The notes: a model not told the origin generated them from the sequence alone. Shown: positions 25,295 to 35,439, counted from the stretch's first letter. The stretch is 37,606 nucleotides of DNA from JBKBYG01 sp046313435 (GCA_046313435.1 JBKBYG010000014.1:1-37606); one strand, 5' to 3'. Translations and numbers: made by a program.

Positions 25295-25614
25295 ATGATT
25301 AATAGAAAGCATTTTTATTTTATACGCCATGGGAAAGTTTTTTACCTCAATGGAAATTAGGCTTTCCTCCTAAAGGAGGAGAAATTTGTGCAGATTTTAT
25401 ATTTAGAGTAAAAAACGCTGTAAATCATTGCTTATCACTCGGAGATAATATTCTTATAGTATCGCATGGAGGAGTATACTGGACTATTGAGCATTTACTT
25501 CAATTTAAGGAACTATACTTAGAGAATTGTGTACCATTATTTATTCATCCTTGCGAAACTCGAACTCATTTTTGGTATAGGAGATTGTTAGCTGAAGAGT
25601 CATTCCAATTTTGA
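25295..25614 (+). pseudogene. histidine phosphatase (phosphoglycerate-mutase-like) remnant
   Basis: Two pieces of one family lie in different frames. The first, from ATG 25295, reads KHFYFIRHGK with the catalytic RHG motif, then stops at 25358-25360. The second, open from about 25342 to the TGA at 25612-25614, reads FPPKGGEICADFIFRV and then ILIVSHGGVYW, the family's C-terminal His motif. About 100 residues expected between the two motifs are missing, so an internal deletion with a frame change has destroyed the gene. It follows the APH-like gene on the same strand. Confidence 0.75.
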
Positions 25615-25686
25615 TTAATTAATGTAATGCTTTCGTATGCTTGAAAAGTTTTGCTATTAAATTTAATATTTTATTGACCTTATTAC

Positions 25687-25845
25687 TTAACTCAACCAGC
25701 TAGCATTAGCAGGTCTTTTAACGCATGGAGTCTGAGTTTCAAAAGATTCAATAGCAACACAAGGACTTTTTAATTCACGAGTTTTTGCTTTAAAACACCC
25801 AGGAACTGTTAATAAAACTAAAATTATTAAAAAAAATTTTTTCAT
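25687..25845 (-). CDS. small DUF2706-like lipoprotein
   Basis: 52 residues. The N-terminus is a lipoprotein signal peptide: MKKFFLIILVLLTVPGC, with the lipobox VPGC and acylated Cys at 17. The mature peptide is only about 35 residues and has two similar segments, SPCVAIESF and TPCVKRPAN, each with a Pro-Cys-Val. This layout resembles the Rickettsia-restricted DUF2706 family; that match is from memory. It would sit on a membrane facing the periplasm or outside. It lies downstream of rpoC on the same strand, beyond the rpoC terminator. Confidence 0.7.
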   Translation of the reverse strand: MKKFFLIILVLLTVPGCFKAKTRELKSPCVAIESFETQTPCVKRPANASWLS

Positions 25846-25930
25846 CTTATTTAAGTTTAACTCAAAATTTATAAATTTGATTTTTATGTTTAATTATACT
25901 TATTAGAACAATATTATTTATATTTCGTTA

Positions 25931-25973
25931 AAATATGATCTTTTAAAATTCTAACTTTCAAAAGATCATATTT
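25931..25973 (-). terminator. terminator of rpoC / the rpoBC operon
   Basis: A perfect 14-bp stem (25931-25944 with 25960-25973) with a 15-base loop lies 8 bases after the rpoC stop. On the minus strand the stem ends ATATTT and continues TAACG, so the U-tract is short. Confidence 0.75.
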
Positions 25974-25981
25974 GTTAGATT

Positions 25982-28900
25982 TTACTCACTTTCAGCTGTT
26001 ATTAACTCTGAACTAGCTTCATGATCTCTATTTAAAGCAAATTTTTTAACTCTATTTATATGGAATCCTGTACCAGCTGGAATTAGTCTTCCTACTAATA
26101 CATTTTCTTTAAGTCCATAAAGCCTATCCACTTTACCTGCAACAGCGGCTTCTGTCAAAACTCGCGTAGTTTCTTGGAAAGAAGCAGCTGAGATAAATGA
26201 TCTTGTTTGGAGGGAAGCTTTCGTAATACCTTGCAATACTGAAATAGCTACTGCCGGCTTAAATGACTGGTTAATAGCTTTCGCATTAATTTCTTCTAGT
26301 TCCTCACGGTCAATTTGCTCACCTGCCAGTAAGGTTGTTTCGCCAGGGTCGGTAATTTCAACTTTTTGTAGCATTTGTCTTAAAACAACTTCAATATGCT
26401 TATCATCAATTTTTACCCCTTGAAGCCTATATACTTGTTGGATTTCGGAAACCATGTATCTTGCTAACGCCTCAACACCCATTACTTTTAGTATATCGTG
26501 TAAAACCGGATTCCCATCCATTAAGAGATCACCTTTTTTGACATAATCCCCTTCATTAACAGTTATATGCTTGCCCTTCGGTATCATATACTCAACAACT
26601 TCTGAGCCATCGTTAGGATTAATTACAATTCTGCGTTTAGACTTATAATCTTTTCCAAATTCTACTACCCCTTCAATTTCACTTATAATAGAGTGGTCTT
26701 TTGGTTTACGTGCTTCAAATAACTCAGCTACCCTTGGAAGCCCTCCTGTAATATCACGAGTTTTTGTAGATTCGCGAGGTATACGAGCTAAAATATCCCC
26801 AGCATGTACCGTTGCACCATCTTCAACATTTAATATTGCATTAATTGGCAAGAAATAACGTGCTTCTAATCCATTAGCTAAAATTAATAAATTCCCTTCT
26901 TTGTCCACTAAAGTAATCCTTGGTCTCAAATCTGAACCACGACTTTGCTGCTTCCAATCAATAATTACTTTATTTGAGATTCCAGTTGCTTCATCGATTA
27001 TTTCTCTTACGGATACACCTTCAACTAAGTCGCGATATTGAATTATACCCGCTTTTTCAGTAATAATAGGAATAGTATAAGGATCCCAATCTGCAAGCTT
27101 TTGCCCTTTCACAACTTTATCTTCATCATTTATAAATAACTTTGCACCATATGGCACTTTATGGCGAGCTTTTTCATGTCCCTTACTGTCAATTAATAAT
27201 AATTCACAGTTACGGCTCATTACTACTTTACGATCAGAACTATCAGTTACTATATTCTTGTTAACTAAAAGTACTTTTGCCTCATGCGAAGCTTCAATAC
27301 TTGAAGTTTCTACGCCTTTTGTAGCAGCCCCTCCAATATGGAAAGTTCTCATTGTTAACTGTGTTCCTGGCTCCCCAATCGATTGTGCCGCAATAACACC
27401 TACTGCTTCACCAACACTTACTAGTGATCCAGTTGCAAGATCACGTCCGTAGCAATGCGCACATACACCTGCTTGTGTCTGGCATGTTAAAACAGATCTA
27501 ATTTTTATTGATTCAAATCCTGCTTCCTCAATATGTTCTACTGTATCTTCAGTGATTAGATTTCCAGCCGCTAAAATTAATTTATTATTGATAGGGTGGT
27601 ATACATCCGTAGCAGATGCTCTACCTAGAATAGCCTCTGAAAGAGGTACAATTACTTCACCACCTTCAATTACAGCTTTCGCTATTAAACCCTCTTTAGT
27701 ACCGCAATCATTTTCTATCACTATACAGTTTAAAGATACATCTACTAATCGTCTTGTTAAATATCCTGAATTTGCTGTTTTTAAAGCAGTATCTGCAAGA
27801 CCTTTACGTGCTCCATGAGTTGAATTAAAATATTCTAATACACTTAATCCTTCTTTAAAATTCGCAATAATAGGAGTTTCAATAATCTCACCTGATGGTC
27901 TAGCCATTAATCCACGCATACCTGCAAGCTGTTTAATCTGAGCTCCTGAACCACGCGCTCCTGAATGCGCCATCATATATATTGAATTTACTTTCTCTTG
28001 GCCTGTTTTATCAGCTGCATCTTTAAATCCATTTGAAATTTCTTTCATAACATCATTAGCAACTTTGTCTGTACATTGCGACCATGCGTCAACTACTTTA
28101 TTATATTTTTCGCCTAAAGTAATTAATCCATCTGAATATTGTTTTTCATATTGTTTAATCTCATCAAGCGTATTTCCAATATGTTCATGTTTAGTATTTG
28201 GCACCACCATATCGTCTTTACCAAAAGAGATACCGGCTTTACAAGCATATTTAAATCCTAATTCCATCAATTTATCAGCAAATATAACTGTTTTCTTTTG
28301 CCCACAATGACGGAATACTATATCGATCAAGTTTGAAATTTCGCGTTTTGTTAAAAGCTTGTTTACAAGTTCATATGTAATGTTTTTATTTTCTGGCAGT
28401 AATTCACCAATCAAAATTCTTCCTGCTGTAGTTTCGAGTAATACTGACTGTTTATTCCCTTCAGGTCCTTTAATATCTTTTCTACATTTAATCTTACTAT
28501 GTAGAGTAATACTTTTAGCGTGTAGCGCATGCTGCAATTCTGCAATATTCGCGAACACCATTCCTTGGCCAGGCTCATTCTCTAATTCCATAGTTACATA
28601 ATATAACCCTAACACTATATCTTGTGATGGTACAATAATTGGCTTACCATTTGATGGGCTAAGTATATTATTTGTTGACATCATAAGAACCCGGGCTTCT
28701 AATTGCGCCTCCATTGATAATGGAACGTGCACAGCCATCTGATCTCCATCAAAATCCGCATTGAATGCTGCGCAAACTAATGGATGGAGTTGTATAGCTT
28801 TACCTTCTATCAATAATGGTTCAAATGCCTGAATCCCAAGCCTGTGTAAAGTAGGGGCACGGTTCAACATTACTGGATGTTCTCTAATTACTTCTTCTAA

Positions 28901-30136
28901 TATATCCCATACCTCTGGTCTTTCACTTTCGACCATTTTTTTTGCAGTTTTAATAGTGGTTGAAATGCCGTATAATTCTAATTTAGAATAAATAAATGGT
29001 TTAAATAATTCTAAAGCCATCTTTTTTGGAAGTCCACATTGATGAAGCTTTAATTCAGGGCCAACAACAATTACTGAACGCCCTGAGTAATCTACACGTT
29101 TACCTAATAGATTTTGTCTAAAACGCCCTTGCTTTCCTTTTAAAGCATCACTAACAGATTTTAACGGCCTTTTACTTGCATTTTTTGCAGCTCTTCCACT
29201 TCTACTATTATCCAGCAATCCATCAGCAGATTCTTGCAGCATACGCTTTTCATTTCTTATAATAATATCAGGTGCTTTAAGTTCAATTAGTCTTTTTAAT
29301 CTGTTATTTCTATTTATTAAACGTCTATATAATTCATTTGAATCCGATGTGGCGAACCTTCCTCCATCTAACATTACTAAAGGTCTAATTTCAGTTGGCA
29401 TTACTGGCATTACTGTTAAAATCATCCATTCTGGCTTATTTCCTGATTCGATAAAATCTTCTACCAATTTCAATCTTTTAACATATTTTTTTCTTTTTGC
29501 TTCAGAATTCGTCTCAGCTAATTCTGCTCGTAAATCCCACCTTAATTTTTCAAGGTCAAGCTGTGAAAGTAATTTTTGTACTGCTTCCGCTCCTATTTGT
29601 GCCGTAAAACTATCTTCTCCAAATTCATCCTGCGCCTTAAGATATTGCTCTTCGTTTAACAATTCTCCTATTGAAAATGGCGACAGCCCAGATTCAGTTA
29701 CTACGTAAGATTCAAAATATAAAACTTTTTCTAAATCTTTCAAAGCAATATCAAGTAATGTACTAATTCTTGAAGGCAAAGATTTTAAAAACCAAATATG
29801 AGATACAGGAGCTGCAAGCTCTATATGTCCCATGCGTTCTCGACGAACTTTTGATGAAGTAACTTCTACACCGCATTTTTCACACACTATGCCACGATAT
29901 TTCATTCTTTTATATTTACCGCAAAGACATTCATAATCCTTAATCGGTCCGAAAATCCTTGCGCAAAACAAACCATCTCGCTCAGGTTTAAATGTGCGAT
30001 AATTAATTGTTTCAGGCTTTTTTACCTCACCGTAACTCCAGGAACGAATTTTGTCAGGGCTAGCAATTGAAATTTTTATTAAGTCAAATTGCTGCACACC
30101 GCCTACTTGGCCAAAAAAATTACTTATATCACTCAT
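25982..30136 (-). CDS. rpoC: DNA-directed RNA polymerase subunit beta'
   Basis: 1384 residues, full length for an alphaproteobacterial beta' subunit. It carries part of the catalytic centre of RNA polymerase. Visible landmarks are the N-terminal zinc ribbon (CLCGKYK ... CEKCGVE, about residues 70-90), GKRVDYSGRSVIVVGPEL, the magnesium-binding NADFDGDQMAVH near residue 460, the bridge-helix/trigger-loop region (ARGSGAQIKQLAGMRGLMA, IGEPGTQLTMRTFH), and the second zinc site (CQTQAGVCAHCYGRDL). AGGAG lies 6 bases before the ATG. It starts 26 bases after rpoB and is co-transcribed with it. Confidence 0.99.
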   Translation of the reverse strand: MSDISNFFGQVGGVQQFDLIKISIASPDKIRSWSYGEVKKPETINYRTFKPERDGLFCARIFGPIKDYECLCGKYKRMKYRGIVCEKCGVEVTSSKVRRERMGHIELAAPVSHIWFLKSLPSRISTLLDIALKDLEKVLYFESYVVTESGLSPFSIGELLNEEQYLKAQDEFGEDSFTAQIGAEAVQKLLSQLDLEKLRWDLRAELAETNSEAKRKKYVKRLKLVEDFIESGNKPEWMILTVMPVMPTEIRPLVMLDGGRFATSDSNELYRRLINRNNRLKRLIELKAPDIIIRNEKRMLQESADGLLDNSRSGRAAKNASKRPLKSVSDALKGKQGRFRQNLLGKRVDYSGRSVIVVGPELKLHQCGLPKKMALELFKPFIYSKLELYGISTTIKTAKKMVESERPEVWDILEEVIREHPVMLNRAPTLHRLGIQAFEPLLIEGKAIQLHPLVCAAFNADFDGDQMAVHVPLSMEAQLEARVLMMSTNNILSPSNGKPIIVPSQDIVLGLYYVTMELENEPGQGMVFANIAELQHALHAKSITLHSKIKCRKDIKGPEGNKQSVLLETTAGRILIGELLPENKNITYELVNKLLTKREISNLIDIVFRHCGQKKTVIFADKLMELGFKYACKAGISFGKDDMVVPNTKHEHIGNTLDEIKQYEKQYSDGLITLGEKYNKVVDAWSQCTDKVANDVMKEISNGFKDAADKTGQEKVNSIYMMAHSGARGSGAQIKQLAGMRGLMARPSGEIIETPIIANFKEGLSVLEYFNSTHGARKGLADTALKTANSGYLTRRLVDVSLNCIVIENDCGTKEGLIAKAVIEGGEVIVPLSEAILGRASATDVYHPINNKLILAAGNLITEDTVEHIEEAGFESIKIRSVLTCQTQAGVCAHCYGRDLATGSLVSVGEAVGVIAAQSIGEPGTQLTMRTFHIGGAATKGVETSSIEASHEAKVLLVNKNIVTDSSDRKVVMSRNCELLLIDSKGHEKARHKVPYGAKLFINDEDKVVKGQKLADWDPYTIPIITEKAGIIQYRDLVEGVSVREIIDEATGISNKVIIDWKQQSRGSDLRPRITLVDKEGNLLILANGLEARYFLPINAILNVEDGATVHAGDILARIPRESTKTRDITGGLPRVAELFEARKPKDHSIISEIEGVVEFGKDYKSKRRIVINPNDGSEVVEYMIPKGKHITVNEGDYVKKGDLLMDGNPVLHDILKVMGVEALARYMVSEIQQVYRLQGVKIDDKHIEVVLRQMLQKVEITDPGETTLLAGEQIDREELEEINAKAINQSFKPAVAISVLQGITKASLQTRSFISAASFQETTRVLTEAAVAGKVDRLYGLKENVLVGRLIPAGTGFHINRVKKFALNRDHEASSELITAESE

Positions 30137-30162
30137 ATAGATCTCCTGCTTGCTATCAAACT

Positions 30163-33100
30163 TTAATTATCTTGTTCTAATTCAACATTTAGACATAATG
30201 ATCTGAGCTCTTTTATCATTACATTAAATGATTCAGGAATTCCAGATTCGAAATTATTATCACCTCTAACTATTGATTCATAAATTTTAATACGGCCAGT
30301 TACATCATCAGATTTTACTGTTAACATCTCTTGTAACGTATATGCTGCACCATATGCTTGCAAAGCCCAACATTCCATTTCCCCAAATCTTTGACCACCA
30401 AAATGCGATTTACCACCAAGAGGTTGTTGAGTCACCAAACTATAAGGGCCTATTGAACGTGCGTGAATTTTATCATCTACTAGATGATGTAATTTCAACA
30501 TATAGATATAACCAACCGTAACTTTTCTTTCGAAAAATTCACCTGTCCTTCCATCAATTAGCCTTACTTGACCTGATGTGTCAAGGCCTGCTTGATTTAA
30601 TATATCTACAATATCATTTTCCTTTGCCCCATCAAAAACTGGAGTAGCAAAAGGTATACCTTTTTTTAAGTTACCTGCTAACTCACAAATTTGGTTTTCA
30701 TTCATTAAATTAACTTCTTTCGTAATTTTTTGATCATTGTAAGAATCAGTTAATTTTAGTTTTAAATCCTCTATACTCGCATTACCCGCTTTATATCTTT
30801 CAAAAACTTCATTTATTTGTTTGCCTAAAGCAGCAGATGCCCATCCCAAGTGAGTTTCAAGGATTTGCCCTACGTTCATCCTTGATGGTACACCTAAAGG
30901 ATTTAATACTATATCTACAATCGTTCCATCTTCAAGATATGGCATATCTTCTACTGGTAAAATTCTAGATATTACCCCTTTGTTTCCATGCCTTCCTGCC
31001 ATTTTATCGCCAGGTTGAAGTTTATGTTTAATCGCAATAAATATTTTCACTACTTTAAGAGCACCTTGTGGCAAATCATCCCCACTTTGTAACTTCTCTA
31101 CCTTTGAATTAAAGCGTCTATTTAAATCATTTCTTGCATTTTCTAACTGTCTTTTTAAGCTTTCAATTTCTGACATTGTTACTGCATCGCTAACAGTAAT
31201 TTGCCACCACAGCCCTTTAGATAAACTTGCTAATCCTTCTTGAGTTACTGTATCTCCGGATTTAATTGATTTAACACCATTTATTACTTCTTTATTTAAA
31301 AGAAGAATATTTAACTTATTATATATGTAATCTTCAATTATACTTAGTTCATCATCGCGGTCAGTCGCTAGACGCTCAATTTCTTGTCTTTCTATAGCAA
31401 GGGCTCTTTCGCCTTTATCAATTCCTCGACGCGACAGTACTCTAACGTCTATAACCGTTCCTGACACTCCTGGAGGTAATTGCAATGAAGAATCTCTTAC
31501 ATCGGAAGCTTTTTCACCAAAAATAGCTCTTAGTAGCTTTTCTTCAGGCGTCATAGGAGATTCACTTTTAGGCGTCACTTTCCCTACAAGTATGTCTCCA
31601 GCCTTCACTTCCGCACCTACATGTACAATACCAAACTCATCTAAATGTTTTAAATTTTCTTCGCTTACATTAGGTATATCTCTTGTAATTTCTTCTGGTC
31701 CAAGCCTTGTATCGCGTGCAATTACTTCAAATTCTTCAATATGTATTGAAGTAAATACATCTTCTTTTACTATTCTTTCTGAAATTAATATTGAATCCTC
31801 AAAATTATAACCATTCCAAGGCATGAATGCGACTAATACATTTCTTCCTAATGCTAATTCTCCAATTTCAGTACTTGGCCCATCCGCTATAATGTCACCT
31901 TCATTTACTTCATCACCAATTTTAACTAATGGCTTCTGATTTATACAGGTATTATGATTTGATCTTTGAAATTTATATAAATTATATATATCAACACCTG
32001 TTGAATTTTCATTATCGTTATTTAATGCCCTTATTACGATACGAGTGCTATCTACCTGGTCTACAACACCAGCCCTATGTGCAACAAGTGTAGCCCCTGA
32101 GTCTCTAGCAACAACTCCCTCCATACCGGTACCAACCAAAGGTGCATCAGTATGAATTAGTGGTACTGCTTGGCGTTGCATGTTTGAACCCATTAAAGCA
32201 CGATTTGCATCATCGTTTTCTAAAAATGGAATTAATGAAGCTGCGACAGAAACAAGCTGCATAGGAGATACATCAATTAAATCAATGTCATCCTTAATCG
32301 CCATTAAAAAATCACCGTTTCTTCTGCTACTAATTAGCTCTGATTTAAAATAACCTTCATCATCTAGCTCAGCATTTGCTTGCGCTATTGTATACCTGTC
32401 TTCATCGATTGCTGATAAATATATAATTTCATTTGTTACTTTGCCATTTATTACTTTTCTATACGGGCTTTCAATGAAACCATGTTTATTTACCCTAGCG
32501 AACGTAGCCATACTATTGATTAACCCAATATTTGGACCTTCAGGGGTTTCAATCGGACAAATTCTTCCATAATGGGTTGGATGCACGTCACGCACCTCAA
32601 AACTTGCGCGTTCTCTTGTGAGTCCGCCAGGCCCTAAAGCTGACAACCTTCTTTTATGCGTTATTTCAGATAATGGATTAGTTTGATCCATAAATTGAGA
32701 TAATTGCGATGTTCCAAAAAATTCTCTTATTACCGACATTAATAATTTTGAATTAATTAAATCATGAGGCATTACCGTATCAATTTCAACAGCTCCCATT
32801 CTTTCTAAAGCAGCCCTTTCCATTCTTACTAAACCAATTCTAAATTGATTTTCCATCAATTCTCCAACCGACCTTACTCTACGGTTTCCTAGATGGTCAA
32901 TATCATCTATATAGCCATTGCCATCTTTTATCTCTACAATTTTTCTGATTATTTCAACTATATCTTCTTTTGTTAAGGTAGTTACAGACTCATCAATGTT
33001 TAAATTTAATCTAGCATTGAGTTTAACCCTTCCAACTGCAGATAAATCATATCTTTCAATATTAAAAAATAAATTTTTGAATAAACCTTCTGCTGCCTCT

Positions 33101-34260
33101 ATTGCAGGGGGCTCGCCTGGACGCATTACTTTATATATATCAATTAAAGCATCTTCAGCTGTAATATTCTTATCTGCAAATAATGTATTACGTATATATG
33201 GCCCAACATTAGAATGATCTATAGCTAAAGTTGTAAATTCTTTAATTCCTAAAGACTCTAATAATGATAATGTTTCTGATTTAAGCTCATCGCCTGCTTC
33301 TAAGTATACTTCATTGGTCGTAGGACTCACTATATCCATTGCAATAAAACTACCTAATAATTCATCTGAAGAGGTAATTAATTGCTCTGTTAAACCATCA
33401 GCAATTAATTTTTTACCTAATCGTGGTGTCATTTTAGTGCCGGCTTGTGCAACCACTTTTCCGCTTTTAGCATCAATTAAGTCATATGGTAATTTAATTC
33501 CTTTAAGTTTTTCAGGATTAAATTCGGTAGCCCAACCTTTAGCAGTATATTTATATATATCTTTTTTATAAAAAGTGTCTAGAATTTCATTAGTTGACAT
33601 GCCTAATGCTCTAAGTAATGTGGTCACGTAAAGCTTTCTTCTTCTGTCAATCCTAAAATATAACAGATCTTTTGCATCAAACTCTAAATCAAGCCATGAT
33701 CCTCTGTATGGAATTACTCTAGCTGAAAATAAATATTTACCTGAACTATGAGTTTTACCTTTATCATGATCAAAAAAGGCGCCAGGAGAACGATGCATCT
33801 GCGACACTATAACCCTTTCAGTACCGTTTATAATAAAAGTACCATTATTTGTCATCAAAGGTATATCACCAATATATACATCTTGCTCTTTGATACCTTT
33901 AATGTCTCGGGCTTCTGTATCTTCATCAATTTCCCAAACAATTAAACGCATTGTAACTTTTAAAGGAGCAGAATAATTTATAGTACGTTGTATACTCTCA
34001 GCTTCACTATATTTTTCTGTTTCAAATTCATATTTGACAAATTCTAAAGTTGCTTTGCCACTATAATCTTCAATAGGAAAAATTGATTTAAAAACTTCTT
34101 GTAACCCACTATTTGTCCTTTCTTCATTTGATACAGCAATTTGAAGAAATTCTTCGTATGATTTTTTTTGCACTTCAATTAAGTTAGGCATTGTGGCAAC
34201 TTGAGGTATACGACCAAAACTTTTACGTATGCGCTTACGAGATGTGAATGAGCTCGCCAT
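30163..34260 (-). CDS. rpoB: DNA-directed RNA polymerase subunit beta
   Basis: 1365 residues, full length. The N-terminus RKRIRKSFGRI, the rifampicin-pocket region SQLSQFMDQTNPLSEITHKR (about residues 515-535) followed by RLSALGPGGL, VRDVHPTHYGRICPIETPEG, and the C-terminal GGKSHFGGQRFGEMECWALQ are all intact. The residues equivalent to E. coli Asp516, His526 and Ser531 are wild type, so this region predicts rifampicin susceptibility. CGGAG lies 6 bases before the ATG. A separate promoter (34300-34327) precedes it, so it can be expressed apart from the ribosomal-protein genes. Confidence 0.99.
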   Translation of the reverse strand: MASSFTSRKRIRKSFGRIPQVATMPNLIEVQKKSYEEFLQIAVSNEERTNSGLQEVFKSIFPIEDYSGKATLEFVKYEFETEKYSEAESIQRTINYSAPLKVTMRLIVWEIDEDTEARDIKGIKEQDVYIGDIPLMTNNGTFIINGTERVIVSQMHRSPGAFFDHDKGKTHSSGKYLFSARVIPYRGSWLDLEFDAKDLLYFRIDRRRKLYVTTLLRALGMSTNEILDTFYKKDIYKYTAKGWATEFNPEKLKGIKLPYDLIDAKSGKVVAQAGTKMTPRLGKKLIADGLTEQLITSSDELLGSFIAMDIVSPTTNEVYLEAGDELKSETLSLLESLGIKEFTTLAIDHSNVGPYIRNTLFADKNITAEDALIDIYKVMRPGEPPAIEAAEGLFKNLFFNIERYDLSAVGRVKLNARLNLNIDESVTTLTKEDIVEIIRKIVEIKDGNGYIDDIDHLGNRRVRSVGELMENQFRIGLVRMERAALERMGAVEIDTVMPHDLINSKLLMSVIREFFGTSQLSQFMDQTNPLSEITHKRRLSALGPGGLTRERASFEVRDVHPTHYGRICPIETPEGPNIGLINSMATFARVNKHGFIESPYRKVINGKVTNEIIYLSAIDEDRYTIAQANAELDDEGYFKSELISSRRNGDFLMAIKDDIDLIDVSPMQLVSVAASLIPFLENDDANRALMGSNMQRQAVPLIHTDAPLVGTGMEGVVARDSGATLVAHRAGVVDQVDSTRIVIRALNNDNENSTGVDIYNLYKFQRSNHNTCINQKPLVKIGDEVNEGDIIADGPSTEIGELALGRNVLVAFMPWNGYNFEDSILISERIVKEDVFTSIHIEEFEVIARDTRLGPEEITRDIPNVSEENLKHLDEFGIVHVGAEVKAGDILVGKVTPKSESPMTPEEKLLRAIFGEKASDVRDSSLQLPPGVSGTVIDVRVLSRRGIDKGERALAIERQEIERLATDRDDELSIIEDYIYNKLNILLLNKEVINGVKSIKSGDTVTQEGLASLSKGLWWQITVSDAVTMSEIESLKRQLENARNDLNRRFNSKVEKLQSGDDLPQGALKVVKIFIAIKHKLQPGDKMAGRHGNKGVISRILPVEDMPYLEDGTIVDIVLNPLGVPSRMNVGQILETHLGWASAALGKQINEVFERYKAGNASIEDLKLKLTDSYNDQKITKEVNLMNENQICELAGNLKKGIPFATPVFDGAKENDIVDILNQAGLDTSGQVRLIDGRTGEFFERKVTVGYIYMLKLHHLVDDKIHARSIGPYSLVTQQPLGGKSHFGGQRFGEMECWALQAYGAAYTLQEMLTVKSDDVTGRIKIYESIVRGDNNFESGIPESFNVMIKELRSLCLNVELEQDN

Positions 34261-34299
34261 TAAATTCTCCGAGATTTATTTCTGTATATATCAATTGTA

Positions 34300-34327
34300 A
34301 TATTAAGTAGGATTTAGATTATGTCAA
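34300..34327 (-). promoter_or_regulatory. rpoB promoter
   Basis: On the minus strand, a consensus TTGACA (34327-34322) and TAATAT (34305-34300; 4/6) are 16 bases apart. They lie downstream of the rplL-rpoB hairpin and about 40 bases before the rpoB start codon. Confidence 0.65.
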
Positions 34328-34395
34328 TTTAATTATTTTGCTTTAGTACAAATACCAACAACAACATAAAAGGATTTTATTTATAAATTTAATAT

Positions 34396-34440
34396 CGATG
34401 AAAACAATAAAATAAATGAATTACTTTATTGTTTTCATCG
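34396..34440 (-). terminator. hairpin between rplL and rpoB (terminator, attenuator or processing site)
   Basis: A perfect 16-bp stem (CGATGAAAACAATAAA 34396-34411 with its complement at 34425-34440) has a 13-base loop. It lies 52 bases after the rplL stop. No long U-tract follows. In E. coli the same gap holds a partial attenuator and an RNase III site, which would fit. Confidence 0.8.
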
Positions 34441-34492
34441 TATAGTAAAAAAATTATATGTCGATTAGGAATATAATTTCCTTTTCTTATAA

Positions 34493-34867
34493 TTATTTTA
34501 CTTCAATTACTGCACCAGCTTTTTCTAATGCTTGCTTTATCTTGTCTGCTTCGTCTTTAGAAACGCTTTCTTTTATAGGCTTAGGAGCGCTTTCAACTAA
34601 GTCCTTAGCTTCTTTAAGTCCTAATCCAGTAATAGCACGCACTTCTTTAATAACTTCAATCTTTTTTGCACCTGCATCTTTTAATATTACATTAAATTCA
34701 GTTTGAGCTTCAGCTGCAGGAGCTGCACCACCAGCTGCTGCAGGTGCCATCATCATTGGAGCTGCAGCAGAAACACCTAATTCTTCTTCAAGAATTTTTG
34801 AGAGTTCTGCAGCTTGCATCAAGTTTAAGCCTTTAATTTGTTCAGCGATTTTAGCTAAATCTGCCAT
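34493..34867 (-). CDS. rplL: 50S ribosomal protein L7/L12
   Basis: 124 residues. The N-terminal dimerisation helices (LNLMQAAELSKILEEELGV), the Ala/Pro/Gly hinge (about 35-52, PMMMAPAAAGGAAPAA), and the C-terminal factor-binding domain with GLGLKEAKDLVESAPKPIKE are all typical. It forms the flexible stalk that recruits translation factors to the ribosome. An AGAGG ribosome-binding site precedes the ATG. Confidence 0.99.
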   Translation of the reverse strand: MADLAKIAEQIKGLNLMQAAELSKILEEELGVSAAAPMMMAPAAAGGAAPAAEAQTEFNVILKDAGAKKIEVIKEVRAITGLGLKEAKDLVESAPKPIKESVSKDEADKIKQALEKAGAVIEVK

Positions 34868-34911
34868 TTTATACCTCTTGTTTTACTTTTAGTTGTTTAT
34901 TATAAATCTTG

Positions 34912-35439
34912 TTATTGTTCTTTAGCAGAATATGCACTAAAAATTCTAACAATTTGTTCACTTGGAGCCTTAAGCACCCCAGCAATTTTGGTAGCAGGAG
35001 CGTTTATAAGTCCAATTATCTTAGCTCTAAGCTCATCAAGCGAAGGTAGATCTGCAATTGCTTTGACAGCATTTACATCTACAAAACTTTCATCTATTAC
35101 TCCGCCTAATATTTCAATTTTATCAGTATTAATATCTTTATTGTTTTTTGTAAAGTTAATTACACCTCTAGCTCCCGCAACACTATCATTTGAATAAACT
35201 ATAGCCGTAGGACCATTGAAAAGAGATATTAGTTTTTCAAAAGCAGTGTCTTGTAAAGCTAATTTTGTTAATGTATTTTTTGTTACAACGAAACTTGCAC
35301 CTTGTTGTCTTAATTCCCTTCTGAGTTTAGTAGATTCAGATACTGTTAAACCGCGAGGACTAATAACAATTATAGAACTTGATGATTCTAATCTTTCTTT
35401 TAAAGTTGCTACTGCCAGTTGTTTCTGAGAACGTTTCAC
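34912..35439 (-). CDS. rplJ: 50S ribosomal protein L10
   Basis: 175 residues starting at a GTG with GGAG upstream. The pattern GLTVSESTKLRRELRQQGAS, then VTKNTLTKLAL and FNGPTAIVYS, identifies L10, the stalk base that holds L7/L12 dimers. The C-terminal helix (SEQIVRIFSAYSAKEQ) is the L12-binding segment. Only 24 bases separate it from rplA, too short for the long folded L10 leader of E. coli, so L10-type autoregulation may be absent or use another site. The gap to rplL is 44 bases. Confidence 0.98.
   Translation of the reverse strand: MKRSQKQLAVATLKERLESSSSIIVISPRGLTVSESTKLRRELRQQGASFVVTKNTLTKLALQDTAFEKLISLFNGPTAIVYSNDSVAGARGVINFTKNNKDINTDKIEILGGVIDESFVDVNAVKAIADLPSLDELRAKIIGLINAPATKIAGVLKAPSEQIVRIFSAYSAKEQ

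Noticed and set aside
32918..33217. Open frames antisense to rpoB and rpoC
   Set aside because: They mirror conserved coding sequence, lack ribosome-binding sites and have no family features.
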